The notes beneath the pieces are model-generated. The model had not been told where the DNA came from. It worked only from the letters and a program-made list of their open reading frames with translations, and did no database searches. A stretch of 42,036 nt of DNA from positions 1-42,036 of IMG/VR virus record IMGVR_UViG_3300036886_000515. The stretch is one strand, 5' to 3'. Made by a program: the position numbers and the translations under genes. Below are positions 22,289 through 32,700 of the stretch, piece by piece. Source of the DNA: a virus. The number at the start of each line of letters is the position of its first letter. Positions within the stretch are counted from its first letter, which is position 1.

Positions 22289-24796
22289 ATGTCCGTCGTC
22301 TATAGAACAAGTTCTGCCGGAGGAGGCACAAGCGGTACCGGTAACCGGACCTCTACCATCTCCGCTGTCGCGGGCGACCTGCTTCTTGTTTTCGTAAAGT
22401 GGTCCGGCAACGCGGCGACCAACCCGACGTGCACGGACAACCAGTCCGGCACTTATTCTCTCGTCCTCACCGCGCTCAACAACGCAAGCGCGGACATAAT
22501 GGCGATCTTCGTCCGCAACCAGACGGTCGCTTCCACGGCGACCATCACCGTCGCTCCGGTCGTCGGTTCGGGCACCAACACGGCCGGTGAGATCGTTGTC
22601 GTTGCGGGCAGCGGAGCTGCAATCTTCGGCGCGAGCGCGATTCGCGGTTCCGGCAAGCAGGAGAACCAGACGACGGGAGTTCCCACTCCCGTTTTGTCTG
22701 CCGCCGCTTTGACGGGGAATATGACGATTCAGGCGGCTGGTTCCACCACAACTACTGGGTCTGTTCCTAACGCGAGCTGGACGGAGCGTCAAAACGTCAG
22801 CCAAATCACACCTACGACGGTGATTGAAGTGGCCACGAGAGACAGCGGATTCACGGGAACGTCCGCCGCGTACGTATCCATCGCGTCAGCCGTATGGTGC
22901 TCGGCGATTTTAGAAATTGACGGCAGGATTACTTCCTCGCAGACACAGACAGGCAAAGCACGCATCACTATTTCGACCCAGCAAACACAGACAGGAAAAG
23001 TAAGAATATCCAAAACCACTCCGCAGACCCAGACGGGTAAAGCGCGCATCACCGCGACCCCCAGCCAAACTCAGACGGGGAAAATAAGAATCACCGTTGA
23101 TCCCACCCAAACGCAAACAGGGAAGGCCAGCATCATCAAGAAAGTCTTCCCCGTGGATACGGGCGGCACGCTTCTTACGGGCTTGGTTGCATATTACAAA
23201 CTTGAAGATGCCACTGAATATTACGTCGGCGGCGGCACTTACGATTTAACGAACGAGAATACGGTCGCCTTTAACGCCGGTCTTGTAAATAACGCCGCTG
23301 ACGGGGGAAGCGGGAACACCAACAAGGCTCTCAACTTGGCGAACGGCCTCGGCATCAATGGAGGAAACTTCTCCATGTCGATGTGGATTAAATTGGCGAG
23401 CACCATATCGAGCATCACGACGTTCGGAGGTCAGGCATCAAACGGAGGAAGCAATGTCGGGTATGAGTTTGAATACGACGGCACGACACTCACCTTCAAC
23501 CGTTTCCAAAACGGCACCAACGATTTTAACGCGACAGAAACGGTTGCGCTAAGCACAGGCACTTGGTATCACCTCGTCGGGACTTATGACGGGACGACTC
23601 TCAAACTTTATCGGAACAACGTTGCCAAGACGCCATTAACGACCAGCGGGAATGGCGGTTCCGCCCTTACCCAGAAGTTCGTCTTATTCAAGAACCCGAC
23701 AGCCAATGTCCGCTATTTCAGCGGCAAGATTGATGAAGTCGGCGTATGGAGCAAGGCCCTCACCACCACTGAGATCGCCGACCTCTACAACGGCGGGGCA
23801 GGGCAGACGATGGGCTTAGCGGCCATCACAAGCACCCAGACGCAGACCGGAAAATCAAGAATCACGGGCACCACATCCAACACCCAGACGGGGAAAGCGA
23901 GCGTCAAGGGCACGACCTCACAGACACAAACGGGCAAAGCACGGCTCACCCTCACCTCTCCCCAGACCACGACAGGAAAGGCACGCATCACAAAATCAAC
24001 CAGCCAGACGCAAGCCGGCCAGTCACGGCTCACGGTTACGACCCCACAAACACTCACGGGAAAGACACGCATCACCAAATCCCAAACTCAGACGCAGACG
24101 GGGCTTTCGCGGATTACGAAGACCAGCTCCCAGACCATTACGGGCAAGGCGAGAGTTAGTGTAACGACCAGTCAGACACAAACAGGCAAAGCCAACCTCT
24201 CACTACCTCGCACGCAGACAGGCCTCGCCCGCATCACAAAGACACAAACGCAGACGCAAGCCGGAAAATCCCGCGTCACGAAGACACAGAGTCAGACCCA
24301 GGCGGGGCAATCCCGAATCACGGAAACGACCGCGCAGACCCAAACGGGGAAAGCCAACATCCTTACCGGCCAGACAAGTACCCAGACGCAGACCGGTCAA
24401 GCTCGCATCACGGCGACCACCTCGCGCACCCAAACCGGACAGGCACGCATCGCGGAGGCAGGAACACAGACCCAGACGGGGAAAGCGCGGCTCACCATTT
24501 CGACCCAGCAATCCGCGACCGGCAGATCCCGAATTGCGGTAACCACTCCACAAACGCAGACCGGAACAGGAAAGATAGTTTTCGTGAGGACGCAGACCCA
24601 GACCGGCAAAGCACGGATTCTCTTAGTGAAGCAACAGACGCTTACGGGCAAGGCGAGGGTCAAGGTCTTCCCCGCTTTCACCTCGAAATACTCCGCGCGG
24701 GGCACGGCCTTCACGAGCAAGCTCACTCCGCAAGGCACGCAATTCACAGACCGCTATGGACAACAGGGCATAAGGTTCTATCCTAAATACATATAG
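22289..24796 (+). CDS. Tail or surface protein with LamG-like domain and TQTGKARI repeats
   Basis: 835 residues. Residues 1-215 are a beta-rich head; 217-285 hold five repeats of about 13 residues around TQTGKARI; about 296-507 are a concanavalin-like LamG/laminin-G domain (LVAYYKLEDA, MWIKLAS, WYHLVGTYDGTTLKLYRNN, FSGKIDEVGVWSKALT) that would bind sugars; about 515-790 hold roughly 20 further repeats; the end is aromatic and basic. The layout suggests a receptor-binding fibre with the lectin domain set within a repetitive shaft. No SD; starts 4 bases after the preceding stop. Confidence 0.8.
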   Translation: MSVVYRTSSAGGGTSGTGNRTSTISAVAGDLLLVFVKWSGNAATNPTCTDNQSGTYSLVLTALNNASADIMAIFVRNQTVASTATITVAPVVGSGTNTAGEIVVVAGSGAAIFGASAIRGSGKQENQTTGVPTPVLSAAALTGNMTIQAAGSTTTTGSVPNASWTERQNVSQITPTTVIEVATRDSGFTGTSAAYVSIASAVWCSAILEIDGRITSSQTQTGKARITISTQQTQTGKVRISKTTPQTQTGKARITATPSQTQTGKIRITVDPTQTQTGKASIIKKVFPVDTGGTLLTGLVAYYKLEDATEYYVGGGTYDLTNENTVAFNAGLVNNAADGGSGNTNKALNLANGLGINGGNFSMSMWIKLASTISSITTFGGQASNGGSNVGYEFEYDGTTLTFNRFQNGTNDFNATETVALSTGTWYHLVGTYDGTTLKLYRNNVAKTPLTTSGNGGSALTQKFVLFKNPTANVRYFSGKIDEVGVWSKALTTTEIADLYNGGAGQTMGLAAITSTQTQTGKSRITGTTSNTQTGKASVKGTTSQTQTGKARLTLTSPQTTTGKARITKSTSQTQAGQSRLTVTTPQTLTGKTRITKSQTQTQTGLSRITKTSSQTITGKARVSVTTSQTQTGKANLSLPRTQTGLARITKTQTQTQAGKSRVTKTQSQTQAGQSRITETTAQTQTGKANILTGQTSTQTQTGQARITATTSRTQTGQARIAEAGTQTQTGKARLTISTQQSATGRSRIAVTTPQTQTGTGKIVFVRTQTQTGKARILLVKQQTLTGKARVKVFPAFTSKYSARGTAFTSKLTPQGTQFTDRYGQQGIRFYPKYI
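22936..24666 (+). repeat. About 25 degenerate tandem coding repeats (TQTGKARI)
   Basis: Units of roughly 33-45 bases encode variants of TQTGKARI followed by 3-6 variable residues; the LamG domain interrupts the array after five units. Codon choice differs between units, so the array is old or diverges quickly; length changes by recombination remain possible. Confidence 0.8.
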
Positions 24797-24799
24797 GCC

Positions 24800-25018
24800 A
24801 TGGACGAACACGACGACAGTTTCTACCGCGAAAGAACTTGGGACCTTCTCTTTGAGGAGATCAACTCCATCAAGCGGTCCCAACAAGCCCAGGCCAAAGA
24901 CATCACTGACATTAAATCTCAGCTCCGATGGATCATGGGCATCGCGACCGGAATCACGATAGCTGTCAATGTCGCGTGGACTTTCCTTAAAAACAACGTC
25001 TTAAAATCCTTTTCATAA
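24800..25018 (+). CDS. Small coiled-coil plus membrane-helix protein, XhlA-like
   Basis: 72 residues. An acidic N-terminus and a coiled-coil stretch (LFEEINSIKRSQQAQAKDIT) precede one C-terminal membrane helix (WIMGIATGITIAVNVAWTFL). This architecture is that of the XhlA/haemolysin-associated phage proteins, which work with holins or tether components to the membrane. Placed 3 bases after the fibre gene rather than beside the lysis genes, so a structural or entry role is also possible. Confidence 0.65.
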   Translation: MDEHDDSFYRERTWDLLFEEINSIKRSQQAQAKDITDIKSQLRWIMGIATGITIAVNVAWTFLKNNVLKSFS

Positions 25019-25020
25019 TC

Positions 25021-26739
25021 ATGGCACTCCGCATCCTCCCCTTTGGCGCATTGCAAGGATTCTCCGATCTCGGCATCGCGGGAACTTCTTATTACTCGCA
25101 GGGAATGAGTCCGTCGCTTTTCGGCGGAGCGACGCTCTACTCCATCGTCAACAAGATCGACAGCAGTACCGTCTCCACGATGGGCAATATCAAGTGCTAC
25201 GCGCTCGGGCCGGGAGGTTTCACGTACGCCCAGGACACCGCCGGCCACATCCTCAAGGAAGCAACTCCGGGAGCATATGACTTTACGATCGTCCACTCTC
25301 CGGGCGGAAACGGCGCGGGGCTTTTCGGCGACCAGTACGGGAATCTGCTCTACGCGTGCGGCACGACCAACAACCAGCTCGGCCTTTATGACGGCAGCTC
25401 GTGGAACGACACGTATCAATCTCTCATCTCATGGCAGCACCCGATGAGCGCCTACGAAGACCTGCGCGTCATCGGAAACAAGAACGCCGTCGCGTGCATC
25501 TTCTCCGATGCCACATGGAACAATGCCGCGTTCACGCTTCCTTCTTTCATGACGATCGATGCCATCAGTGGCGGGCCGACCGGCATCCTCATGGGCGCGA
25601 ATTACGGCAACCGCGGCGCGATCATTCTCTGGGACGGGAACAGTCCGCGCTCAAAGTATCCGTGGAAGTGGACGAATGGCACGATCCTTTCCATCGCGCC
25701 TTTTGGCGAGAACTGGATCGTCGAAACCCAGCGCGAAGTGCTTATCACGAACGGCGTGACCGTCAAGCAACTCTTCCATGTCTTTGACGATCCGCTTTCG
25801 ATGCGCAGCTTCAGCGTCGGAAACGATGCCGACCTCACACAACGGATGCTCGTCATCAATGACACGCTCATCTTCGCCGTGCCCCGCCAGATAAGCGGCC
25901 CCACATCGTATGAATACGGGAAGATGAAGCCGGGCCTTTACCTCTACTCGCTTTCGCACCACGCTTGGAATTATCTCCCCGTCGCGACCGGCAACACGAT
26001 CACGGCCGATGTCTATTCCATCTTCAGCGATGCCGCCAGGAACCGCATCCTTATCGGCTACCAGGACGCGACGACAGCCGTGAATTACATCGCGACCATT
26101 TCCAACGCGCCCGCGACGCGCGCCATGTGGGTTTCGGAACCGCTCGGCATCGGCCGCGTCCATTACCAGCGCGTCTTCTTCGGCCCCACGGATAAAGTGG
26201 CTGAAGCGGTCGTGCTGAATCTCGGCATTCTCAATTCGATCACTGACCCCGCCACGAACACTTTCAATGTCGCGCTCAAGCTCTACGACTTCAAGCGCCA
26301 GCTCTGGGGCAAGCAGATGACGAACGCGTCCATCACCGGTAACAACAAACTCCAAGTGGACGGCACGAGTTCCAGTTATTCAAAAGCGCAAGCGGGCGAC
26401 GAAGTGACCGTCCTGAACGGAACGAACGCAGGGCAGATAGCGCACATCGCGAGTATCGCGAACGCAGGCACCAACACCGAGACGTGGACGCTTGATACGA
26501 CGCTCACGAACCAAACCGCGAACAACATTTCGCTCAACGTGCAACCATTCAAGCTCGTCGAGAAAAAGACCTTCACCAATCTCTCCCAGCTCAAGCGCAT
26601 TTTCTTCAGCGTGAAGGACTCGAACCGCGCCTCGCAATTTCTCGTGAAAGTTGTATTGGACGGCCTCGGTACGAACCTCCAGCTTGAGCTTCAGACCTCA
26701 TACTTCGTGTTCGACGACCTCGGCTACGACCAAACCTAA
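25021..26739 (+). CDS. Large tail protein, possible beta-propeller (tail tube or spike)
   Basis: 572 residues, predicted nearly all-beta, with repeated W/Y-rich blade-like segments (AIILWDGNSPRSKYPWKW, then AWNYLPVATGNTITADVYSI). In podoviruses a propeller-containing tail tubular or needle protein has this size and place; the assignment is by appearance. Starts 2 bases after the upstream stop and shares TAATG with the next gene. Confidence 0.6.
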   Translation: MALRILPFGALQGFSDLGIAGTSYYSQGMSPSLFGGATLYSIVNKIDSSTVSTMGNIKCYALGPGGFTYAQDTAGHILKEATPGAYDFTIVHSPGGNGAGLFGDQYGNLLYACGTTNNQLGLYDGSSWNDTYQSLISWQHPMSAYEDLRVIGNKNAVACIFSDATWNNAAFTLPSFMTIDAISGGPTGILMGANYGNRGAIILWDGNSPRSKYPWKWTNGTILSIAPFGENWIVETQREVLITNGVTVKQLFHVFDDPLSMRSFSVGNDADLTQRMLVINDTLIFAVPRQISGPTSYEYGKMKPGLYLYSLSHHAWNYLPVATGNTITADVYSIFSDAARNRILIGYQDATTAVNYIATISNAPATRAMWVSEPLGIGRVHYQRVFFGPTDKVAEAVVLNLGILNSITDPATNTFNVALKLYDFKRQLWGKQMTNASITGNNKLQVDGTSSSYSKAQAGDEVTVLNGTNAGQIAHIASIANAGTNTETWTLDTTLTNQTANNISLNVQPFKLVEKKTFTNLSQLKRIFFSVKDSNRASQFLVKVVLDGLGTNLQLELQTSYFVFDDLGYDQT

Positions 26740-28064
26740 TGGCAATCACCGAAGACCAGCTCAACACGGCGATCACGAGCGGAAAAGCCACGATGGTCGA
26801 TAATCCCGACTCGTCCACCGAACCCCCGAAGACCCCCGACGCGCCCGCGCAGGAACCCACATCCGTTGACCAGTACGTCCCGCTCCTCGCCGGGCTCCAG
26901 AGCGTCCAATTCACAAGGACAACCCCGCCGACCGTCGCCCCACAGTCCTTCGCGGACCAATTCCAATTCGTCTACGACGGCGTGAGCGCATGGTTTTACT
27001 TCTGGGCGAATAACCAGTGGAACTCCATCGTCATTCCGCCGAACAAATACGGCGACGGCTCCGACGGCGACGCCACTATCTCCACCACCGTCACGCTCAC
27101 GAGGGATAAGTTCTACAACTCTCTCACGATTGCCACGGGCGGCATTTTGAAACCCGCCGGCTTCAGGGTTTATTCCAAGAAGCCCATCCTCGTGCAGAGC
27201 GGCGGCACGCTCACCGTTGCCGGAGGTGATGGCGGAGCGGGCGGAGCGGGCGGAACTATAAGCGGAGCGCCGGGCAATGGCGCGGGAGGAACCGCGGGGA
27301 CGGCCGGTACCGGCATCTCTTCAGGAACGATCCGGCAACCCGGAGATGGTCCCGCGGGAACGGTTGGCATGACGGGCAATAGCAACGGCGACCCCAACCT
27401 AAAGAACGGCTCCAATGGAGTCAGCGAGCCGCATTGCGTGCTCCCCAACAATGCGGGGAATGGCGCAAACAGCGGAACCGGCGCCATCTTTACCTCTACC
27501 GGCTACAGCGACAACCACAGCACCGGCGGCACCGGCGGCACCGCGACTCAATTGACCAAATTAAGCGCGCTCGATATCGCACTTTCTCTCATGGTCAGTG
27601 GGAATCCTCTTGGTTGCAATCCAACACCGGGTTCAGGTGCGGGCGGCGGAGGTGGATTGCCCTCGGTATCAAGCAGCGCTTCCGGAGGAGGTGGCGGCGG
27701 CGGAGGCGCGGGCGCTCCCGGCGGGATCGCATGGCTTTTTGCTCCGGCAATTATTGTTAGCTCGGGTGCCACGATTACGGGGATTGGAGGAAACGGCGGC
27801 CACGGCGGCGACGGCGGCAGCGCATCCAATTCCGGCCAGCAGAATGTCGCAGGAGGCGGGGGTGGAGGCGGGGCCGCAGGGAACGGCGGCGTCATTCTTC
27901 TCATCACGCCCAGCTATTCGAACGCCGGAACCGTTACCGTTGCCCCCGGCACCGGAGGCATAGGCGGAGCGGCCGGAAGCAGTTCAGGTTCTCCAGTTCT
28001 CGCGGCGGCGGGAGCCACCGCAGCGAACGGCACCGCCGGCCAGATTGTGCAAATCGTCCCCTAG
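26739..28064 (+). CDS. Glycine-rich tail-tip adhesin
   Basis: 441 residues. The N-terminus (1-150) is polar with Trp/Tyr clusters (VSAWFYFWANNQW) and would attach to the tail. From about 155 onward the chain is dominated by Gly with Ala, Ser and Asn (GGDGGAGGAGG, GGGGGGGGAGAPGG), the composition of polyglycine-II bundle adhesins such as T-even-like gp38. Such tips decide host receptor choice. No SD; the ATG overlaps the preceding stop (TAATG). Confidence 0.7.
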   Translation: MAITEDQLNTAITSGKATMVDNPDSSTEPPKTPDAPAQEPTSVDQYVPLLAGLQSVQFTRTTPPTVAPQSFADQFQFVYDGVSAWFYFWANNQWNSIVIPPNKYGDGSDGDATISTTVTLTRDKFYNSLTIATGGILKPAGFRVYSKKPILVQSGGTLTVAGGDGGAGGAGGTISGAPGNGAGGTAGTAGTGISSGTIRQPGDGPAGTVGMTGNSNGDPNLKNGSNGVSEPHCVLPNNAGNGANSGTGAIFTSTGYSDNHSTGGTGGTATQLTKLSALDIALSLMVSGNPLGCNPTPGSGAGGGGGLPSVSSSASGGGGGGGGAGAPGGIAWLFAPAIIVSSGATITGIGGNGGHGGDGGSASNSGQQNVAGGGGGGGAAGNGGVILLITPSYSNAGTVTVAPGTGGIGGAAGSSSGSPVLAAAGATAANGTAGQIVQIVP

Positions 28065-28109
28065 ACACCAACCATGAACCCCTTACAATAAAACTAACCC
28101 CTCACAAAA

Positions 28110-28853
28110 ATGCAATTTGTTGAAGCCCAGCAAGACCTCTGTCGCGACCTGAATATCAACTTCACCGATGTTACCGCCGGACAGAATTCTCTTTTCTCTC
28201 TCGACGACATCAAAGCGTTCGTTATCGCGGGAGCGCACCAGGCGTGGGACTATAAGCCGTGGACGTTCACCGAAAAGACGTACACGTTCTCGATCACGAG
28301 CGGAATCGTCACGGCCGGATATGTTGATTACCCGAGCAACTTCGAGGACGAGAGCGCGTACCGGCTGGAGATAGAAGGCGTGGCCGAGTTCACGAAAAAG
28401 AACTTCGCCGATTACCAGAAGTGGTTCACCGACTACCCGAACGACACGTCGAAAATCTGGTCGGAGCACGAGCGCTTCATTTTCACCAACCCGAACGCAA
28501 TTTCGGCCGGACAGACCGCCGACATCACCGGCAAGCTTCGGATGCCGACGCCCGTCAACGACACCGACCTTCTTCCGTTCTCTCCCACGCAAGACAACAA
28601 CGAGAACTCCGGCAACGATGCGATCGTCCATCTTGCCCGCGCACACGCGCTTCAGTCCGAAAAGAAAAAGGAATATACCCAAGCAGTCGCCGTTGAAAAA
28701 GATGCCCTCGCCATGCTCGACAACGTGTGGAAGCCGATGGGCGAGCGCCGCGCGCAACAGCAATCCCAGAACCGGAGTTTCTTCAACACTTTTGATTTCT
28801 TCCCGAACCGGCGCTCGACGCGCGGCGACACAAACATAGGCAATTTCCCATAA
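28110..28853 (+). CDS. Head-tail adaptor or tail accessory protein (podovirus type, candidate)
   Basis: 247 residues. The N-terminal helical region (LDDIKAFVIAGAHQAWDYKP) matches the start of podovirus head-completion or tail-adaptor proteins such as the P22 gp4-like group; the centre is beta-rich and the C-terminus is helical with a basic Arg-rich end. It lies after the adhesin and before the internal virion protein. A -10-like TACAAT at 28084-28089 lies upstream, without a good -35. Confidence 0.6.
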   Translation: MQFVEAQQDLCRDLNINFTDVTAGQNSLFSLDDIKAFVIAGAHQAWDYKPWTFTEKTYTFSITSGIVTAGYVDYPSNFEDESAYRLEIEGVAEFTKKNFADYQKWFTDYPNDTSKIWSEHERFIFTNPNAISAGQTADITGKLRMPTPVNDTDLLPFSPTQDNNENSGNDAIVHLARAHALQSEKKKEYTQAVAVEKDALAMLDNVWKPMGERRAQQQSQNRSFFNTFDFFPNRRSTRGDTNIGNFP

Positions 28854-28857
28854 CATA

Positions 28858-29787
28858 ATGCCCCCCGTAACAACCCCCATCGCTCCCGTCGCGAACACGA
28901 ACCTCAACGCACTCCCCGGCGAGAGTATGCAGCAGTACGAAACGCGCATGGGCAAAGCCAGCGCAGGAGTCGGCACCGGCTTCGGCACGCCCGCTCCAAT
29001 TTCATTGCCGCTCGACAGTTCGAAAGTCACCGGTACCCAAAGCGGGGAAGACGCCGTTGCGAAATCGCTCGGCTATAACTCCTATCAGGAAGCCCTCGCC
29101 ACGCTCACCGCTCCGGCGGACGACACGACGAAGTTCTATAACGACGCGTACACCGCCGCCGGCCTCAGCGACCTCTCGAACAAAATCGCGGGGCGACAGA
29201 ACGATTTGAATAACGCGACAGGAAATATCAACGACAACCCGTGGCTCGACGAGTCGAGCCGCTTGGGGAGGGTCAAGAACGTCACGACGCTCGCGACCGG
29301 CGATATTAAAAATCTTCAAGACGAATACAAAACGAAGCTCGCCTCCGTCCACGACCTCGTCACGCAACATTCCAAGGATCTTCAGACGACGGCCGCCGCG
29401 AACAAGACGAAGCTCACCGCGCTCGAAGCCCAGGCAAAACAGCTCGCGACCGAGGCGACCACGAACCAGAAAGCGCCCTCCACAATCTCCGGACCGAACG
29501 GCACGAAGTTCCAGTGGAATCCGCAGACGCAATCGTTCGAGCCGTTGAATCTCGGAGGCGCGCCGGGCACCACGCCGCCCCCAATTTCAACGAAGGACGC
29601 AATCTCAGGTATGTCCAAAGAGCTTGGTACGATCACCGGCAACGACGGATACATCAACCCAAAGGATTGGCAGACCGCGATGAACGCATGGAACGGGAAA
29701 GGACTCAGCACCGCTTCCTTCATTTCAAACTTCAAGAAGTACGCGAATCCAAACGACACCTATACCGGCTTACCTAAGAAGAAATAA
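28858..29787 (+). CDS. Internal virion or tail protein with coiled coil
   Basis: 309 residues. N-terminal Ala/Pro/Thr-rich region, then a coiled coil at about 130-210 (LQDEYKTKLASVHDLVTQHS, then KTKLTALEAQAKQLATEATT), and a Gly-rich C-terminal region ending in basic residues. Probably one of the internal (ejected) proteins of a podovirus-like particle, paired with the very large protein that follows. Its stop overlaps that start (TAATG). Confidence 0.55.
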   Translation: MPPVTTPIAPVANTNLNALPGESMQQYETRMGKASAGVGTGFGTPAPISLPLDSSKVTGTQSGEDAVAKSLGYNSYQEALATLTAPADDTTKFYNDAYTAAGLSDLSNKIAGRQNDLNNATGNINDNPWLDESSRLGRVKNVTTLATGDIKNLQDEYKTKLASVHDLVTQHSKDLQTTAAANKTKLTALEAQAKQLATEATTNQKAPSTISGPNGTKFQWNPQTQSFEPLNLGGAPGTTPPPISTKDAISGMSKELGTITGNDGYINPKDWQTAMNAWNGKGLSTASFISNFKKYANPNDTYTGLPKKK

Positions 29788-32700
29788 TGGCCGCACCATT
29801 CGCCGGACTCTTCACAGGCAGCCCAGCACCGCAAGCTCCGCCTGCGGCACCTTCTGATACAAAACCGTCCGGCGCATTTTCCGGACTCTTCACCAGCAAA
29901 GCGGCACCCGCTCCGGCGCCTATCGCTTCCAGTGCGCCCGCGGCACCTTTTTCGGGCAAAGGATATTCCCCCGCCGTACAGACCGACCCGGCCTCCAGTA
30001 AGCCCCTCGCCACCGTCCCGATGACGATTCCGAAGACGTTCATGTCGCCACAAACGACTGCTGAAGTTGTGGACACGACGCGCACCGCGCCTTCCATTGA
30101 CCCGACGAAAGCGCAACCGCTCGACAAAGGTATCCTCCAAAACGGCCGGATGCCCGAGAGCGTGAGTCAAGCGATCAAAGCGAACTTCAGCGGAACCTCC
30201 GCGCAGGAACTTGACCACATCATGCCGCTCGAACTCGGCGGCTCAAATAACAAAACCAATCTCCGGCTTGAGAACAACGTCCCCGGAACGAAGAACACCC
30301 CGACCGACCCGCTCGAAAATAAGCTCGCCCAGGACGTGTACGGCGGGAAACTCTCGCTTGTCGATTCTTGGCGGCAGATGGCCAAAGCAAAGGGCATCAC
30401 CATTCAGGAAGACAAGGCGCTCAACAGCCCCCTCAATGATTGGCTCCTAAACACGCCAAACGTCCTGAAACCGCTCGCAGACGCTCAGGACGCGATCACC
30501 GGCACCGCCGGTAAGGTCGGCGACTATTTCAAGGGACTGTTTTCCAACCCCAACAAGACCGTCAATGAATCCGCCACGCCAATTTTCAATGCCGTTGGCG
30601 GCCAAGCGCTTGTTCATCCCGTGGACACTTTCCACAAAATCGTCGATAGAGCGAGCACTGACGAGAAGGGTGTCATACAGAATCTTGTGAACAGTGCGAC
30701 CCAGGTCGTCGCAAACGGCGCGGACCCAAAGCGGATGAATGATCCAAAGAATGTGGCTGACATTCTCAACCTTTACGGCGCCGCCGCCTCAACGTTGTTC
30801 CTTCCCATTTCCGAACTCTTCAACATCGCGTCCCAGCTTCCGGTAATCAAGCCCGCCGCGGATGCCGTCGGCCTCATATTCGACAAGACCGGCAAACTCG
30901 GCGGATTCGCGGCAGGCACGCTCCTCGACACCCTCCCCATTTCCCAGCAAGCAAAAGACACGCTCCAGCGTTCAGTGGAAGGCATAGGCGGTTTGGCCGG
31001 CCAGGTTGTTTTGGGGGGATATGTCTACGGCAAGATAACGGGCGCGATGGACGCGAAAAGTGAAATACCAAGAGCACATGAAGTAGCCATTGAGCGCGAC
31101 GTTCAGAAGAAAGCCGAAGAATTGAACAAGGCGGCCGTGCCGGAGCCGAAGACCGAAGCCCCAAAAATCGAAGCAAAAACCCCTACAAGCCCCGTAAAAC
31201 CTAGCGAAAATGCACTCCCTGCCATGAAGGAAGGGGAAGCGAAGACCGAAGCGCCACAACCGAAGGCGGGCGAACTTAATCCGCGCGGAGGTTCCGTCTC
31301 TCCGGAAGGCATCGCCGGAGGAGTGAAAGAAAATGTCCAGAACGTCAAAGATTTCCTCGCCAAGTCGCAAGAGACCGGCAAAGCTTCTACCGACTTGCAG
31401 GGCAGTTTCAACAATCTCCGCACGTCCGCGACCGCCGACGAGATTCGCGCGAAGGAGCTCCTCAAGAACTCCAATCTCGACCCGAAGGACGCCGAAGCGA
31501 TCTACCACTATTCCGAGGACAAGAGCATCAAGCTCACCGACGAGCAACAGAAGATATACGACGAACAGATCAAGCCGCTCCAGGACGCCCGGCAAAAGAT
31601 GTTTGAGAAATTGAAGAACGACGGACTCCCAATGAACTCGGAGGACTACACGCCGCGCTTTGTAGCGGATCGCGGAGGCGTTTACGAGCGCCTTGCCGAC
31701 ACAGGAAGGAAAATCGTAAGCGGCATGGGCGGCCTGCTCGGCAAATCAGCATCATCTTTCAAGCACCGCGTCATGATGGCGTTCGAAGATACCGAAGGCA
31801 ACCGCAAGGTGGTGTCCATCAAAGACAACCGCATCACCGCCTTTGAAAACGGCAAGTCAGAAGACCTCGGCCGCTACGACAGCCGCGCCGAACTCAATAA
31901 GGGAACATTCACCGACAAGAACGGCAAAGACTGGAAGATCACCGACGCCACCACCAAAGAGATCGAGGCCAATACCAACCTCAAGTATCACAAGAATGTT
32001 TTGCTCAATGAGCTTCTCACCTACAACAAGCTTCGCCAGATCGACCGCGCCTCACAGTTCCTTGACTCATTCAAGGAGTCTCCGCAGTTTGAGAAATACG
32101 CCATGAAATTCGGCACCGCAAATATCCCGAAGGGATGGCACGGCACTGAATTGCCGCAGTTCAGGGGGTACGCCTTCGATCCAAAGATTGCTGATGTGCT
32201 CGATTCATTCGCGAAACAGATGAAAAAGGGCGGCGACATTCTCGCGCCGCTCACGAAAGCAAACCAATTCCTTCGCACCGCGATCTTCTACCAACCATTT
32301 CTCCACGTTCCCAATATCGCCGTCCATTGGCTCGTAAATCGGGGAGTAACGAAATTCGCCATTCCAACGGAATACGCGAGCCTCTATCGCTCGTCCGATG
32401 CCGCGGTATCCTCCATTCTTCATCCGGATGTTGCGCCCAAGACGGGCCTGCCGAGCTACACCGAACTCTTGGACAAAGGCGCAAACCTTCAATACTCGGG
32501 AACCACAAAGACCCTCACCGATCTCATGCGGCAAAAGATGGGCGAGGAGCTGATGCAAAACAAACCCCTGCTGAAACAGATGGGCGATGCTCTTGGATAT
32601 GCGAACCCCATGAAATTGGTGGACCTCGTTTTTGGGCGGGGCGGAGTCTCTTCCAAGATAACGTGGTTCACGAATGATCTTGCCACCATACAAGCGATCT

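Noticed and set aside
22936-24666. CRISPR-like array of short repeats
   Set aside because: Units are in-frame, degenerate at the DNA level, and vary in length; they encode a protein repeat and no cas genes are present.
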